A stretch of 9,123 nt of DNA from contig JAGREZ010000091.1 in assembly GCA_020446285.1 (NCBI GenBank), positions 3,653 to 12,775 on the forward strand. The letters are read 5' to 3'. A program made the translations under genes and the position numbers. This DNA is from Geminicoccaceae bacterium (GTDB lineage: Bacteria; Pseudomonadota; Alphaproteobacteria; Geminicoccales; Geminicoccaceae). Below, in pieces: positions 1-7,401 of this stretch (position 1 is the first letter of the stretch; every line of letters begins with the position of its first letter). Below the pieces are notes generated by a model that was not told the DNA's origin, did no database searches, and saw only the letters and a program-made list of their open reading frames with translations.

Positions 1-357
1 GCCACCGACTTTCCCGCCGGATACAGCGAGCTCGAACCGGCGGGCCTGACCATCGCCGCTTCCACCCGCATCGCCACGCCGCGCATCGCCGAGGCGCCGG
101 CCGCACTCGAATGCCGCAACCACTCCACCATGATGCTCGGCCCCGCCCGCCGCCTCGTCATCGGCGAGATTCTCGCGGTCCATATCCGTGACAGCCTCGT
201 CGACGCCGAACGCCTGTACATCGACCATCAGCGCTACCGCCCGGTCGGCCGCCTGACCGGTGGCGGCTATTGCACCACCACCGACACGTTCAAGCTCGAA
301 CGCGAGACCTTCGCCGCCTGGCAGGCGCGCCAGACCGGGGAAGATCACACCGCGTGA
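1..357 (+). CDS. Flavin reductase-like FMN-binding protein, C-terminal part (5' end outside window)
   Basis: Frame 1 is open from the first base to TGA at 355-357 and gives 118 residues. The segment begins ATDFPAGYSELEPAGL and continues with RIAEAPAALEC, then a LVIGEI strand, HIRD, a PVGRLTGGGYCTT segment and a final FKLER. This order is characteristic of the C-terminal half of flavin reductase-like (DIM6/NTAB) split-barrel proteins of about 200 residues, so roughly 80-90 N-terminal residues are missing. Family members bind FMN and reduce it with NAD(P)H, or supply reduced flavin to a partner monooxygenase; the partner cannot be identified here. The protein is probably cytoplasmic. A strong terminator starts at the base after the stop codon, so this is the last gene of its transcript and is probably not co-transcribed with the FAD oxidoreductase downstream. 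The family call is confident; the biological role is unknown. Confidence 0.85.
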   Translation, partial: ATDFPAGYSELEPAGLTIAASTRIATPRIAEAPAALECRNHSTMMLGPARRLVIGEILAVHIRDSLVDAERLYIDHQRYRPVGRLTGGGYCTTTDTFKLERETFAAWQARQTGEDHTA

Positions 358-404
358 CGATCGCTCCGGGCGCCGCGTAGCGTCCGATGCGATCGGGTGT
401 TTTT
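358..404 (+). terminator. Intrinsic terminator after the flavin reductase gene
   Basis: CGATCGC (358-364) pairs perfectly with GCGATCG (389-395). Inside it, CGGGCGC (367-373) pairs with GCGTCCG (380-386) through seven pairs including one G-U. A 2x2 internal loop separates the two helices and the apical loop is six bases (374-379). The hairpin is followed within a few bases by a run of T at 400-404. It begins immediately after the TGA at 355-357. A stable GC-rich stem plus a T-tract is the standard rho-independent form. Confidence 0.85.
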
Positions 405-486
405 CCATGACAGTGATGGCGGCCATGCTTGGCGGAACCCGGACGGGATGATAAGTGCGGGCGCGAGCCGGGGAGTGGATGTGGAC

Positions 487-1791
487 ATGCAGCAGAACTT
501 CGACGCTATCATCATCGGTGCCGGGATCATCGGCGCCGCCATCGCCTTCGAGATGGCCAGGGGCGGACGGCGCACCCTGAACATCGACCGCCTGCCCGCC
601 GCGGGCTACGGCTCGACCAGCCATTCCTGCGCGATCATCCGCGTCTATTATTCCACCGTCGATGCCACCGCGCTCGCCTGTGACAGTTATTTCCACTGGA
701 AGGACTGGGCCGGTTATCTCGGCGCGGAGGACGAACGCGGCCATGCCGTCTTCCACGATTGCGGCACGCTGGTGATGAAGACGGAACAGAACGGCCATTG
801 CCGCAGGAGCATGGCGATCATGAGCGAGCTCGGCATTCCCTTCGAGGAATGGGATGCAGAGCGGATCCGCGAGACGCTGCCGCCATACGATCTCGCCGGT
901 TTCGCTCCGGCGAAACGGATGGAGGATGACGATTTCGGCAAGTCCAATGGCAGCACCATCGACGGCGCGGTCTTCTTTCCGCAGGGCGGCTATGTCAGCG
1001 ATCCGCAGCTTGCCACCCACAATCTCCAGCGTGCCGCCGAGGCGCATGGTGCCGCGTTCCGCTTCAATGCCGAGGTCGCGGAAATCCTGCGCGAAGATGG
1101 CCGCGTCGGCGGTGTGCGCCTCGCCGATGGCAGCCGGATCACGGCACCAATCGTCATCAATGTCGCCGGTCCGCATTCGGCGAAGATCAACGCGATGGGC
1201 GGCGTGACCGGCGACATGGCCATTTCCACCCGCCCGCTGCGGCAGGAAGTGGTGCATCTGGCCTCGCCCGGCGGTTTCGATTTCCAGCACCGGGGAACCG
1301 TCGTTTCCGACAGCGATATCGCCGTCTATTGCCGTCCGGAGACGGGCAACAACATTCTCGTCGGCAGCGAGGACCCGCCCTGCGACGTTCAGGAGGAGGT
1401 CGATCCGGACGATTTCGACCGCACCATCGGCCCGCAGGGCATCACCCAGGCGTTCCGCTACGCCCAGCGCGTGCCCGGCATCGAGGTGCCGAACCGGCCG
1501 CGGGGCGTGGTCGATCTCTATGATGTCACCGAGGATTGGGGACCGATCTATGACCGTTCCTCGCTCGACGGCTTCTACATGGCCATCGGCACCAGCGGCA
1601 ACCAGTTCAAGAACGCGCCCGTCGTCGGCAGGATGATGACGGCGCTGGTCGATTATTGCGAGGGCGGCAACGATCATGACGCGGAGCCGATGACCTTCCG
1701 CCTCACCCATATCGACCATACGCTCGACCTTGCGAACGTCTCCCGGCGTCGCAGGATCAATCCCGACAGCAGCTTCTCCGTGCTGGGTTGA
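487..1791 (+). CDS. FAD-dependent oxidoreductase, DAO / sarcosine oxidase beta-like
   Basis: The product is 434 residues from ATG 487. An N-terminal Rossmann fold shows the dinucleotide-binding motif GAGIIG at residues 11-16, ending in an acidic residue (D34) expected to contact the FAD ribose. Next is the segment GSTSHSCAIIRVYYS (42-56), resembling the region after the first fold in sarcosine oxidase and glycine oxidase-type enzymes. Near the C-terminus, GFYMAIGTSGNQFKNAPVVG (362-381) is the family's second FAD-contacting block. Such enzymes oxidise the C-N bond of secondary or primary amines and amino acids, passing electrons to oxygen or another acceptor; the substrate is not predictable. 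The reading frame is open upstream to 397, but that extension lies in the terminator tail and is not family-like. A GGGAG at 471-475 could serve GTG 481 (5-base gap) or ATG 487 (11-base gap); ATG 487 starts just before the conserved fold. The stop overlaps the SulP start by four bases. No convincing promoter was found in 405-480. Confidence 0.88.
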   Translation: MQQNFDAIIIGAGIIGAAIAFEMARGGRRTLNIDRLPAAGYGSTSHSCAIIRVYYSTVDATALACDSYFHWKDWAGYLGAEDERGHAVFHDCGTLVMKTEQNGHCRRSMAIMSELGIPFEEWDAERIRETLPPYDLAGFAPAKRMEDDDFGKSNGSTIDGAVFFPQGGYVSDPQLATHNLQRAAEAHGAAFRFNAEVAEILREDGRVGGVRLADGSRITAPIVINVAGPHSAKINAMGGVTGDMAISTRPLRQEVVHLASPGGFDFQHRGTVVSDSDIAVYCRPETGNNILVGSEDPPCDVQEEVDPDDFDRTIGPQGITQAFRYAQRVPGIEVPNRPRGVVDLYDVTEDWGPIYDRSSLDGFYMAIGTSGNQFKNAPVVGRMMTALVDYCEGGNDHDAEPMTFRLTHIDHTLDLANVSRRRRINPDSSFSVLG

Positions 1792-3518
1792 GCGCCGAAC
1801 GGGGCATCGGCGGGCCCACCTTCGCCGAACTCTTCACACCGAAGATCATCACCGTGCTGCGCGAGGGCTACGGTCCCGCGGCATTGCATGCCGACGTGAT
1901 CGCCGGACTGACCGTCGCCATCGTCGCCCTGCCGCTATCCATGGCGATCGCGATCGCTTCCGGTGCGTCGCCGGCGCAGGGGCTCTATACCGCCATCGTC
2001 GGCGGGTTCTTCGTCTCGCTGCTCGGCGGCAGCCGCTTCCAGATCGGCGGGCCGGCGGGTGCCTTCATCGTGCTGGTCGCCGCGACGGTGCAGGCGCATG
2101 GCATGGACGGTCTCCTGCTCGCGACCTTCCTTTCCGGGCTGATGCTCGCGGCCGCCGGTCTTTTCAGGCTCGGCAGCTACATCAAGCTCATCCCCTATCC
2201 GGTCACGATCGGCTTTACCGCCGGCATCGCCGTCATCATCTTCACGAGCCAGATCAAGGAACTGTTCGGGCTCGAACTGACGGGCGGCGAACCGGGCGAG
2301 ATCATCGAGAAGATCCCCGTGCTCTGGGCCGCGCGCGACACGATCACGCCCACCGCCACGGTTCTGGCACTCGCCTCGATCCTCATCATCACCGGGCTCA
2401 AGCGGTTCCGGCCCGGCTGGCCCGGGATGCTCATCGCGGTCGCCGTCACCGCACTCGCAACCGCCCTGTTCGACCTGCCGATCGCCACCATCGGCTCGAA
2501 GTTCGGCGGTATTCCCTCGGGATTGCCCATGCCCGCCCTGCCGGCCATCAGCATGGCGAAAATCGTCGAGGTGCTGCCGAGTGCGCTTTCCTTCGCGCTG
2601 CTGGGCTCCATCGAATCCCTGCTTTCCGCCGTCGTCGCCGACGGCATGAGCGGGCGCCGGCACCGCTCCAACTGCGAACTGGTGGCGCAGGGCGTGGCCA
2701 ATGTCGCCTCGAGCCTGTTCAGCGGCATCTGCGTCACCGGCACCATCGCGCGCACCGCGACCAATGTCCGCGCCGGTGCGCGCGGGCCGGCAGCGGGCAT
2801 GCTGCACTCGCTCTTTCTTCTGGGCTTCATGATGCTGGCGGCACCACTCGCCGCGCATATTCCCCTTGCCGCACTCGCCGGCGTGCTCGCCGTCGTTTCG
2901 TGGAACATGATCGAGAAGCACGCCTTCGTGCTGTTGCTCAGGGCCTCGACCGGCGATGCCGCCGTCCTGCTCGCGACCTTCCTTCTCACCGTGTTCCGCG
3001 ACCTGACCGAAGCCATCATCGTCGGCTTCGCGCTCGGCTCGGTGCTGTTCATCCATCGCATGTCGAAGGCGGCGGCGGTCGAGACCCATCACGGCTTCGT
3101 CGAGGCGGATCGCGCCGACGATGATCGCGGCGACCGCACGCCCTATGACGAGAGTGCTTCGAGCGATCCGGACATCATCGTCTTCCGCATCGCTGGCGTC
3201 TTCTTCTTCGGCGCGGCGGCCACCATCGGCTCGGTGCTGGACCGGATCTCCGACAGCCACAAGGCGCTGATCGTCGATCTGTCGGCGGTGCCCTTCCTCG
3301 ACGCCACCGCGGCGAACATGCTGGAGGGCCTCGCCAGCAAGGAGGCGACGCGCCACACGCTGGTCTATATCGTCGCGACCTCGCGCGAGATCCGCGACTA
3401 TCTCCAGCGCCACGGGATCGATACGCCGCTGGTCTTTCATGCTTCCTCGATCGAGCAGGCGCGACGCGACGCCCATGCGCGCATTCTCGCGGGAAAGCAG
3501 GGCGCGGAGACCGGCTGA
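1788..3518 (+). CDS. SulP family anion transporter with C-terminal STAS domain
   Basis: The product is 576 residues, the usual SulP length. The membrane domain opens with DVIAGLTVAIVALPLSMAIA (36-55), then GASPAQGLY (59-67) and GGSRFQIGGPAGAF (80-93), all signature SulP segments; hydrophobic segments continue to about residue 425. A charged, probably flexible linker rich in Asp and Arg (about 437-461) leads to a STAS domain (about 462-570) with the core DLSAVPFLDATAAN (497-510), matching the SpoIIAA-like strand and helix start. SulP proteins are inner-membrane transporters of sulfate, bicarbonate, dicarboxylates or related anions; the specific anion is not decidable here. The start is TTG 1788, which overlaps the stop of the oxidoreductase (TTGA). 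No ATG occurs in frame until residue 52, which is already inside the first helix, so TTG is the best choice. Ribosome binding signal is weak, consistent with translational coupling to the upstream gene. Confidence 0.93.
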   Translation: MSAERGIGGPTFAELFTPKIITVLREGYGPAALHADVIAGLTVAIVALPLSMAIAIASGASPAQGLYTAIVGGFFVSLLGGSRFQIGGPAGAFIVLVAATVQAHGMDGLLLATFLSGLMLAAAGLFRLGSYIKLIPYPVTIGFTAGIAVIIFTSQIKELFGLELTGGEPGEIIEKIPVLWAARDTITPTATVLALASILIITGLKRFRPGWPGMLIAVAVTALATALFDLPIATIGSKFGGIPSGLPMPALPAISMAKIVEVLPSALSFALLGSIESLLSAVVADGMSGRRHRSNCELVAQGVANVASSLFSGICVTGTIARTATNVRAGARGPAAGMLHSLFLLGFMMLAAPLAAHIPLAALAGVLAVVSWNMIEKHAFVLLLRASTGDAAVLLATFLLTVFRDLTEAIIVGFALGSVLFIHRMSKAAAVETHHGFVEADRADDDRGDRTPYDESASSDPDIIVFRIAGVFFFGAAATIGSVLDRISDSHKALIVDLSAVPFLDATAANMLEGLASKEATRHTLVYIVATSREIRDYLQRHGIDTPLVFHASSIEQARRDAHARILAGKQGAETG

Positions 3519-3551
3519 AACCGGCCCGGAGCACAAGGAAGGAACACAAGG

Positions 3552-3580
3552 AAAAGGCGAGGAGCCCAGACCCCTCGCCT
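3552..3580 (-). terminator. Intrinsic terminator of the minus-strand ABC operon
   Basis: AGGCGAGG (3555-3562) is perfectly complementary to CCTCGCCT (3573-3580), with a ten-base loop. Read on the minus strand, the 8-bp stem ends in TTTT followed by CCTTG, because AAAA lies at 3552-3555. The last operon gene stops at 3626, 46 bases upstream on that strand. On the plus strand no T-tract follows the stem, so it is less convincing as a terminator for the convergent SulP gene. Confidence 0.7.
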
Positions 3581-3613
3581 CACCTGATGTTCCGCCCCGT
3601 CAACGAACGGCCG

Positions 3614-3631
3614 CGGTAGAAAAACCTACCG
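3614..3631 (-). other. Small hairpin spanning the stop codon of the binding-protein gene
   Basis: CGGTAG (3614-3619) is complementary to CTACCG (3626-3631) with a six-base loop. On the minus strand the first arm contains the TAG stop (3628-3626) and the loop carries five T residues. It is too small and wrongly arranged to be a standard terminator, since the T run is in the loop. It might protect the mRNA 3' end or mean nothing. Confidence 0.3.
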
Positions 3632-4618
3632 GAATGCCGCGTCGGTCACGACATGTGTCCAGGCGCCTTCCGGCTCCTTGCTGATGACCGGATCGGAGCC
3701 GCCGGAAAGCAGGGTCTGCACCGTGCGTTCATAGTCGGCCGGATCGAGCGTGCCGTCGGTGCCCTCGGTGAGCTTGTTGATCTCGCCCATCATGCGCCGC
3801 TGGTGCTTTTCCGTCTGGGCGCCGGTGGCGTCGTTCTCGAGCACGATGTCGGCGGCCTCGTCGGAATTCCCGCGCGCCCACTCCCAGCCCTTCATCGACG
3901 CACGGACGAAACGCGCCATGACATCGACGAAGGCCGGATCCTCGAGCCGCTCCTCGAGGACATAGAGGCCGTCTTCCATCGTCGACACGCCCTGATCCTC
4001 ATACTGGAAGACGACGAGATCATCGGCGGTGATGCCGGCATCGATCACCTGCCAGTATTCGTTGTAGGTCATGGTCGAGATGCAGTCGGCCTGCTTCTGC
4101 AGGAGCGGATCGACATTGAAGCCCTGCTTGAGCACGGTCACGCCATCCTCGCCGCCCTCTGTCGGAATGCCGAGCTGGCTCATCCAGGAGAGGAACGGAT
4201 ATTCATTGCCGAAGAACCACACACCCAGCGTGCGGCCCCTGAAATCCTCCGGTCCGGTGATGCCGGTTTCCTTCAGGCAGGTGAGCATCATGCCCGAACG
4301 CTTGAACGGCTGGGCGATGTTGACGAGCGGTACACCCTTCTCGCGGCTGGCGAGAGCCGACGGCATCCAGTCGACGATCACATCCGCGCCGCCACCGGCG
4401 ATCACCTGCGGCGGGGCGATGTCGGGACCGCCCGGCTTGATGGTGACGTCGAGCCCCTCCTCCTCGTAGAAACCCTGTTCGGCAGCGACATAATAGCCGG
4501 CGAACTGGGCCTGGGTGACCCATTTGAGCTGCAGGTTGACCGCATCGGCGGCAAGGGCGGCATGTCCGCCCAGACCGGAAGCGGTGGCTGCAAGAATGGC
4601 CGCGAGACGGATCTTCAT
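3626..4618 (-). CDS. ABC transporter periplasmic binding protein, NMT1/THI5-like (ThiY/RibY/pyrimidine group)
   Basis: The product is 330 residues. It begins with a Sec signal peptide: MKIR, a hydrophobic Ala/Leu stretch, and a likely cut after ALA at residue 23. The mature N-terminus reads LQLKWVTQAQFAGYYVAAE (29-47), then GFYEEEGLDVTIKPGGPDI, the signature of the NMT1/THI5-like type 2 periplasmic binding fold. The block MTYNEYWQ (183-190) is another group-typical motif. Characterised members of this broad group bind formylaminopyrimidine (ThiY), riboflavin (RibY) or are predicted to bind pyrimidines; taurine/sulfonate proteins are more distant relatives. It should act in the periplasm, delivering substrate to the two permeases encoded just upstream. 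ATG 4618 follows AGGGA with a five-base gap, a good ribosome site. The gene is last in its operon, 10 bases after permease 2, and is followed by a terminator. Family is certain; the ligand is not. Confidence 0.9.
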   Translation of the reverse strand: MKIRLAAILAATASGLGGHAALAADAVNLQLKWVTQAQFAGYYVAAEQGFYEEEGLDVTIKPGGPDIAPPQVIAGGGADVIVDWMPSALASREKGVPLVNIAQPFKRSGMMLTCLKETGITGPEDFRGRTLGVWFFGNEYPFLSWMSQLGIPTEGGEDGVTVLKQGFNVDPLLQKQADCISTMTYNEYWQVIDAGITADDLVVFQYEDQGVSTMEDGLYVLEERLEDPAFVDVMARFVRASMKGWEWARGNSDEAADIVLENDATGAQTEKHQRRMMGEINKLTEGTDGTLDPADYERTVQTLLSGGSDPVISKEPEGAWTHVVTDAAFR

Positions 4619-4628
4619 GACGTTCCCT

Positions 4629-5693
4629 TCATTCCTGGACCCTGAAGGATGGATGCCAGAATGTCAGCATGCGTTCAATGGCCGCGACGAGGGCGTAGAA
4701 GAGCGAGCCGGCGACGGCGGCAACGGCGATCTCGGCCCAGACCATGTCGACATTCATGCGGCCCACCTCGGTGGAGATGCGAAAACCCATGCCGACGATG
4801 GGGGTGCCGAAGAATTCGGCGACGATGGCACCGATCAGGGCCAGCGTGGAGTTGATCTTGAGCGCGTTGAAGATGAACGGCAGGGCGGCGGGCAGGCGCA
4901 GGGAACCAAGCGTCTGCCAGTAATCGGCGGCCCAGGTCATCATCAGGTCGCGTTCCATCCGCCCCGCCGCCGCAAGCCCCGCGACCGTGTTCACGAGCAT
5001 GGGGAAGAAGGTCATGACGACGACCACCGCCGCCTTCGACGGCCAGTCGAAGCCGAACCACATGACCATGATCGGTGCCACGCCGACGATGGGCAGCGCG
5101 CTGACGAGATTGCCGACCGGCAGCAGGCCGCGTTGCAGGAACGGCGAACGGTCGATGAGAATGGCGACGATGAACCCCGAAGCACAGCCGAGCCCGTAGC
5201 CGATGAGCACGGCCTTGAGAAAGGTCTGGCGGAAATCGGCCCAGAGTGTCGGGATCGAGGTGGCGAAGCGGGCGGCGATAGCACTCGGCGGCGGCAGCAG
5301 CACCTTCGGGATGTCGAGGCCGATGCAGAGCAGCTCCCAGAGCAACAGCAGCCAGACGCCGAAGAGAGCCGGAATGAGGATGAAAAGACCTCGCCGCAAC
5401 CAGATCGAGGATGGCGCCAGTCGGGACAGGCGGTCGACCAGCAGCCAGGCAAGGAGCCAGGACGAGACGGCAAGCCCGAAAAAGGCGAGACCGTGCGGTG
5501 GATCGCTCACCAGCATCCAGCCGGCCACATGCGGTGCGACCGCCAGCGCCGCAATCTGGACCCGAGCTGCGAGACGGGCGCGGAAGACGATGATCGCGGC
5601 GACGAGCAGCAGGAAGGCGGGCAGGATGGCACCGGCATCGAGAAAGCCGGGCAGCGCCAGAAGCCCGGCGAGGATGGCGGCGATCCGGCTCAT
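4629..5693 (-). CDS. ABC transporter permease 2 (BPD type) with extra N-terminal membrane segments
   Basis: The product is 354 residues, about 90-100 longer than the usual 250-270 residue permease of the SsuC/TauC/ThiX type. Residues about 105-345 are the transport domain: a first core helix (103-125), VLLPPPSAI (131-139), the membrane run SALPIVGVAPIMVMWFGF (198-215), and an EAA-type cytoplasmic loop around 249-272 (DLMMTW...LRLPAALPF) that docks on the ATPase. Residues 1-95 hold about three added hydrophobic segments (roughly 4-37, 46-62, 70-86) of no evident function. It should form a heteromeric channel with permease 1. The ATG at 5693 overlaps the TGA of permease 1 by four bases (ATGA), implying coupled translation. 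The binding-protein gene follows after 10 bases. Function as permease is certain; substrate is inferred only from the binding protein. Confidence 0.9.
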   Translation of the reverse strand: MSRIAAILAGLLALPGFLDAGAILPAFLLLVAAIIVFRARLAARVQIAALAVAPHVAGWMLVSDPPHGLAFFGLAVSSWLLAWLLVDRLSRLAPSSIWLRRGLFILIPALFGVWLLLLWELLCIGLDIPKVLLPPPSAIAARFATSIPTLWADFRQTFLKAVLIGYGLGCASGFIVAILIDRSPFLQRGLLPVGNLVSALPIVGVAPIMVMWFGFDWPSKAAVVVVMTFFPMLVNTVAGLAAAGRMERDLMMTWAADYWQTLGSLRLPAALPFIFNALKINSTLALIGAIVAEFFGTPIVGMGFRISTEVGRMNVDMVWAEIAVAAVAGSLFYALVAAIERMLTFWHPSFRVQE

Positions 5694-6556
5694 CGCTGCA
5701 ATCCCATCCGCCGGAGCACGATCCGGTCAGCAAGCCCGACCAGCGCCACCAGCACGGCCGCCAGCAGCGAGGCCGCGACCAGTGCCGACCAGATCTGGAT
5801 GGTCTGGCCGTAATAGGAGCCGGCGAGCAGCCTTGCGCCCAGCCCGGCGACGGCACCCGTGGGCAGTTCACCGACGATCGCACCCACGAGTGCGATGGCG
5901 ATGGCGATCTTCATGCTGGTGAAGAGGAAGGGAATGGAGGATGGCCAGCGCAGGTTCCAGAAGACCTGCCAGGGCGAGGCATTCCATGTCCGCATGAGAT
6001 CGAGATGGATCACTTCGGGCGTGCGCAGCCCCTTCACCATGCCGACCACCACGGGGAAGAAGCTCAGATAGGTGGAAATGAACGCCTTGGGCAGCAATCC
6101 CTGAATGCCGATGGCGTTGAGCACGACGATGATCATCGGTGCGATGGCGAGAATGGGAATGGTCTGCGAGGCGATGATCCATGGCATCAGGCTCGCATCG
6201 AGGCTGCGATTGTGGACGATGGCGACGGCAAGCAGAATGCCGAGGGTGGTGCCGATCAGAAAGCCGAGCAGCGTCGAGGAAAGGGTGATCGAGGCGTGGT
6301 AGACGAGGCTGCGCTTGGAGGTGATCTTCTTCTCGATCGTCGTCTGCCAGATTTCGACGGCCACCTGATGCGGTGCGGGGAGCACCGGGCGTTCCTGGCG
6401 CATGGTGTCGGCGAGGAGTTCCGCATGTGTCCAGTCGGTGCGGTCGGCGCGACCGTAGGTGTCGATCTGGAACGGCCGGTTGAGGAAGAAGGCGGCCGCA
6501 TACCAGATCGCGAAGATGCACAGCAGCACGAAGGCAACGGGCCAGATCCTAGTCAT
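5690..6556 (-). CDS. ABC transporter permease 1 (BPD type)
   Basis: From ATG 6556 the product is 288 residues. It has an N-terminal helix (about 5-25), a periplasmic-looking stretch (26-57), the RPVLPAPHQV segment (56-65) typical of nitrate/sulfonate/pyrimidine-type permeases, helices from about 90 onward, a PWIIASQTIPILAIAPMIIV run (125-144), and an EAA-type loop around 187-210 (LMRTWNASPWQVFWNLRWPSS). It forms the inner-membrane channel with permease 2. Two adjacent in-frame ATGs (6559 and 6556) overlap the last codons of the ATPase gene (stop TAG 6551-6549), so translation is probably coupled. The frame stays open to 6601, but that extension (MRIACARGCAPDT) is polar, unlike an N-terminal anchor, and lies wholly within the ATPase gene, so it is rejected. 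From memory, the wording of the central region resembles permeases annotated as pyrimidine ABC transporter components in rhizobia. Confidence 0.9.
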   Translation of the reverse strand: MTRIWPVAFVLLCIFAIWYAAAFFLNRPFQIDTYGRADRTDWTHAELLADTMRQERPVLPAPHQVAVEIWQTTIEKKITSKRSLVYHASITLSSTLLGFLIGTTLGILLAVAIVHNRSLDASLMPWIIASQTIPILAIAPMIIVVLNAIGIQGLLPKAFISTYLSFFPVVVGMVKGLRTPEVIHLDLMRTWNASPWQVFWNLRWPSSIPFLFTSMKIAIAIALVGAIVGELPTGAVAGLGARLLAGSYYGQTIQIWSALVAASLLAAVLVALVGLADRIVLRRMGLQR

Positions 6557-7340
6557 CATAGCTGTGTCCGGCGCGCAGCCCCTCGCGCACGCGATGCGCA
6601 AGCGCGAGGAATTCCGGCGTCTCGCGCACGTCGAGGGTGCGCTCGCGCGGAAGATCGCTCACCACGACATCATGGATGCGTCCCGGTCGCGGCGACATGA
6701 CGACGATGTGGGTCGAAAGGAAGACGGCCTCGGGGATGGAATGGGTGACGAACACCACGGTCTTGCCGGTCTTCGCCCACAGCGCCAGCAGCTGCTCGTT
6801 CAGATGGTCGCGGACGATCTCGTCCAGCGCGCCGAAGGGCTCGTCCATGAGCAGCAGATCGGGCTCGACCGCGAGCGCGCGGGCGATCGACGCGCGTTGC
6901 TGCATCCCGCCGGAAAGCTGCCATGGAAATTTCTTCTCGAAGCCGGCGAGATTGACGAGTCCCAGATTGCGGCGGACACGCTCGTTCCTCTCCTTGCGGT
7001 CGATCCCCATGATCTCCAGCGGCAGGGCGACATTGCGGGCGATGTTGCGCCAGGGGAAGAGGGCCGCCGCCTGAAACACATAACCATAGGCACGCGCCAG
7101 CCGGGCCGCTTCGGGCGAGACGCCGTTGATCGAGATTTGCCCCGAGGACGGCCGTTCGAGATCGGCGATCACGCGCAGGAGCGTGGTCTTGCCGCAGCCC
7201 GACGGGCCGATCAGCGAGACGAAATCGCCCTTTTGCACACGAAGATCGATATGGGAGAGTGCATGGACCGGCCCGTCTGCGGCCTCGAAGGTCAATGAGA
7301 GATCCCCGACCTCGATGACTGTCGAACTGTCCACGCTCAA
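6549..7340 (-). CDS. ABC transporter ATP-binding protein (nitrate/sulfonate/pyrimidine type)
   Basis: The product is 263 residues, normal for SsuB/TauB/ThiZ-type ATPases. All catalytic motifs are intact: Walker A GPSGCGKTT (45-53), Q-loop at Q90 in YVFQAAALFPWRN, signature LSGGMQQR (142-149), Walker B LLLMDEP with catalytic E167 (162-168), D-loop GALD (170-173) and switch H200 in FVTHSIPEA. It powers import through the two permeases encoded downstream. No ATG lies in frame near the start. TTG 7340 is preferred because GGGAGA (7353-7348) sits at proper distance; GTG 7334 is an alternative two codons in. It is the first gene of the four-gene operon and overlaps permease 1. A candidate promoter lies about 60 bases upstream. 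Confidence 0.93.
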   Translation of the reverse strand: MSVDSSTVIEVGDLSLTFEAADGPVHALSHIDLRVQKGDFVSLIGPSGCGKTTLLRVIADLERPSSGQISINGVSPEAARLARAYGYVFQAAALFPWRNIARNVALPLEIMGIDRKERNERVRRNLGLVNLAGFEKKFPWQLSGGMQQRASIARALAVEPDLLLMDEPFGALDEIVRDHLNEQLLALWAKTGKTVVFVTHSIPEAVFLSTHIVVMSPRPGRIHDVVVSDLPRERTLDVRETPEFLALAHRVREGLRAGHSYDD

Positions 7341-7401
7341 GCCATTGTCTCCCGCACGATCCGCCGGAGCGACCCGGGCCGCCCGCTCTCACTTGTAACG
7401 A

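Noticed and set aside
429..457. TTGGCG and TAAGTG with 17-base spacing as a promoter for the oxidoreductase-SulP unit
   Set aside because: The -10 match is only two of six positions; a promoter must exist near here if the upstream terminator works, but this one is not supported well enough to list.
397..486. Longer start for the FAD oxidoreductase at GTG 397
   Set aside because: The extra 30 residues overlap the terminator T-tract, look nothing like the family, and the conserved Rossmann motif starts right after ATG 487.
1935..3536. Open frame of 533 codons on the minus strand, antisense to the SulP gene
   Set aside because: Its translation is rich in Arg, Asp, Gly and Gln with no recognisable domain, as expected for the mirror frame of a GC-rich membrane protein gene. 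The SulP frame has clear family motifs throughout.
3653..4645. Open frame of 330 codons on the plus strand, antisense to the NMT1-type binding protein
   Set aside because: Composition is typical of a shadow frame and no family features are visible, whereas the minus-strand frame has a signal peptide and conserved motifs.
4515..5813. Open frame of 432 codons on the plus strand across permease 2
   Set aside because: It encodes a very hydrophilic, His/Asp/Arg/Gln-rich low-complexity product, the mirror of a hydrophobic membrane protein in GC-rich DNA.
7337..7345. Two-codon frame ATGGCTTGA on the minus strand overlapping the ATPase start
   Set aside because: It shares the GGGAGA ribosome site and could in theory affect initiation at TTG 7340, but such a short match is likely chance.
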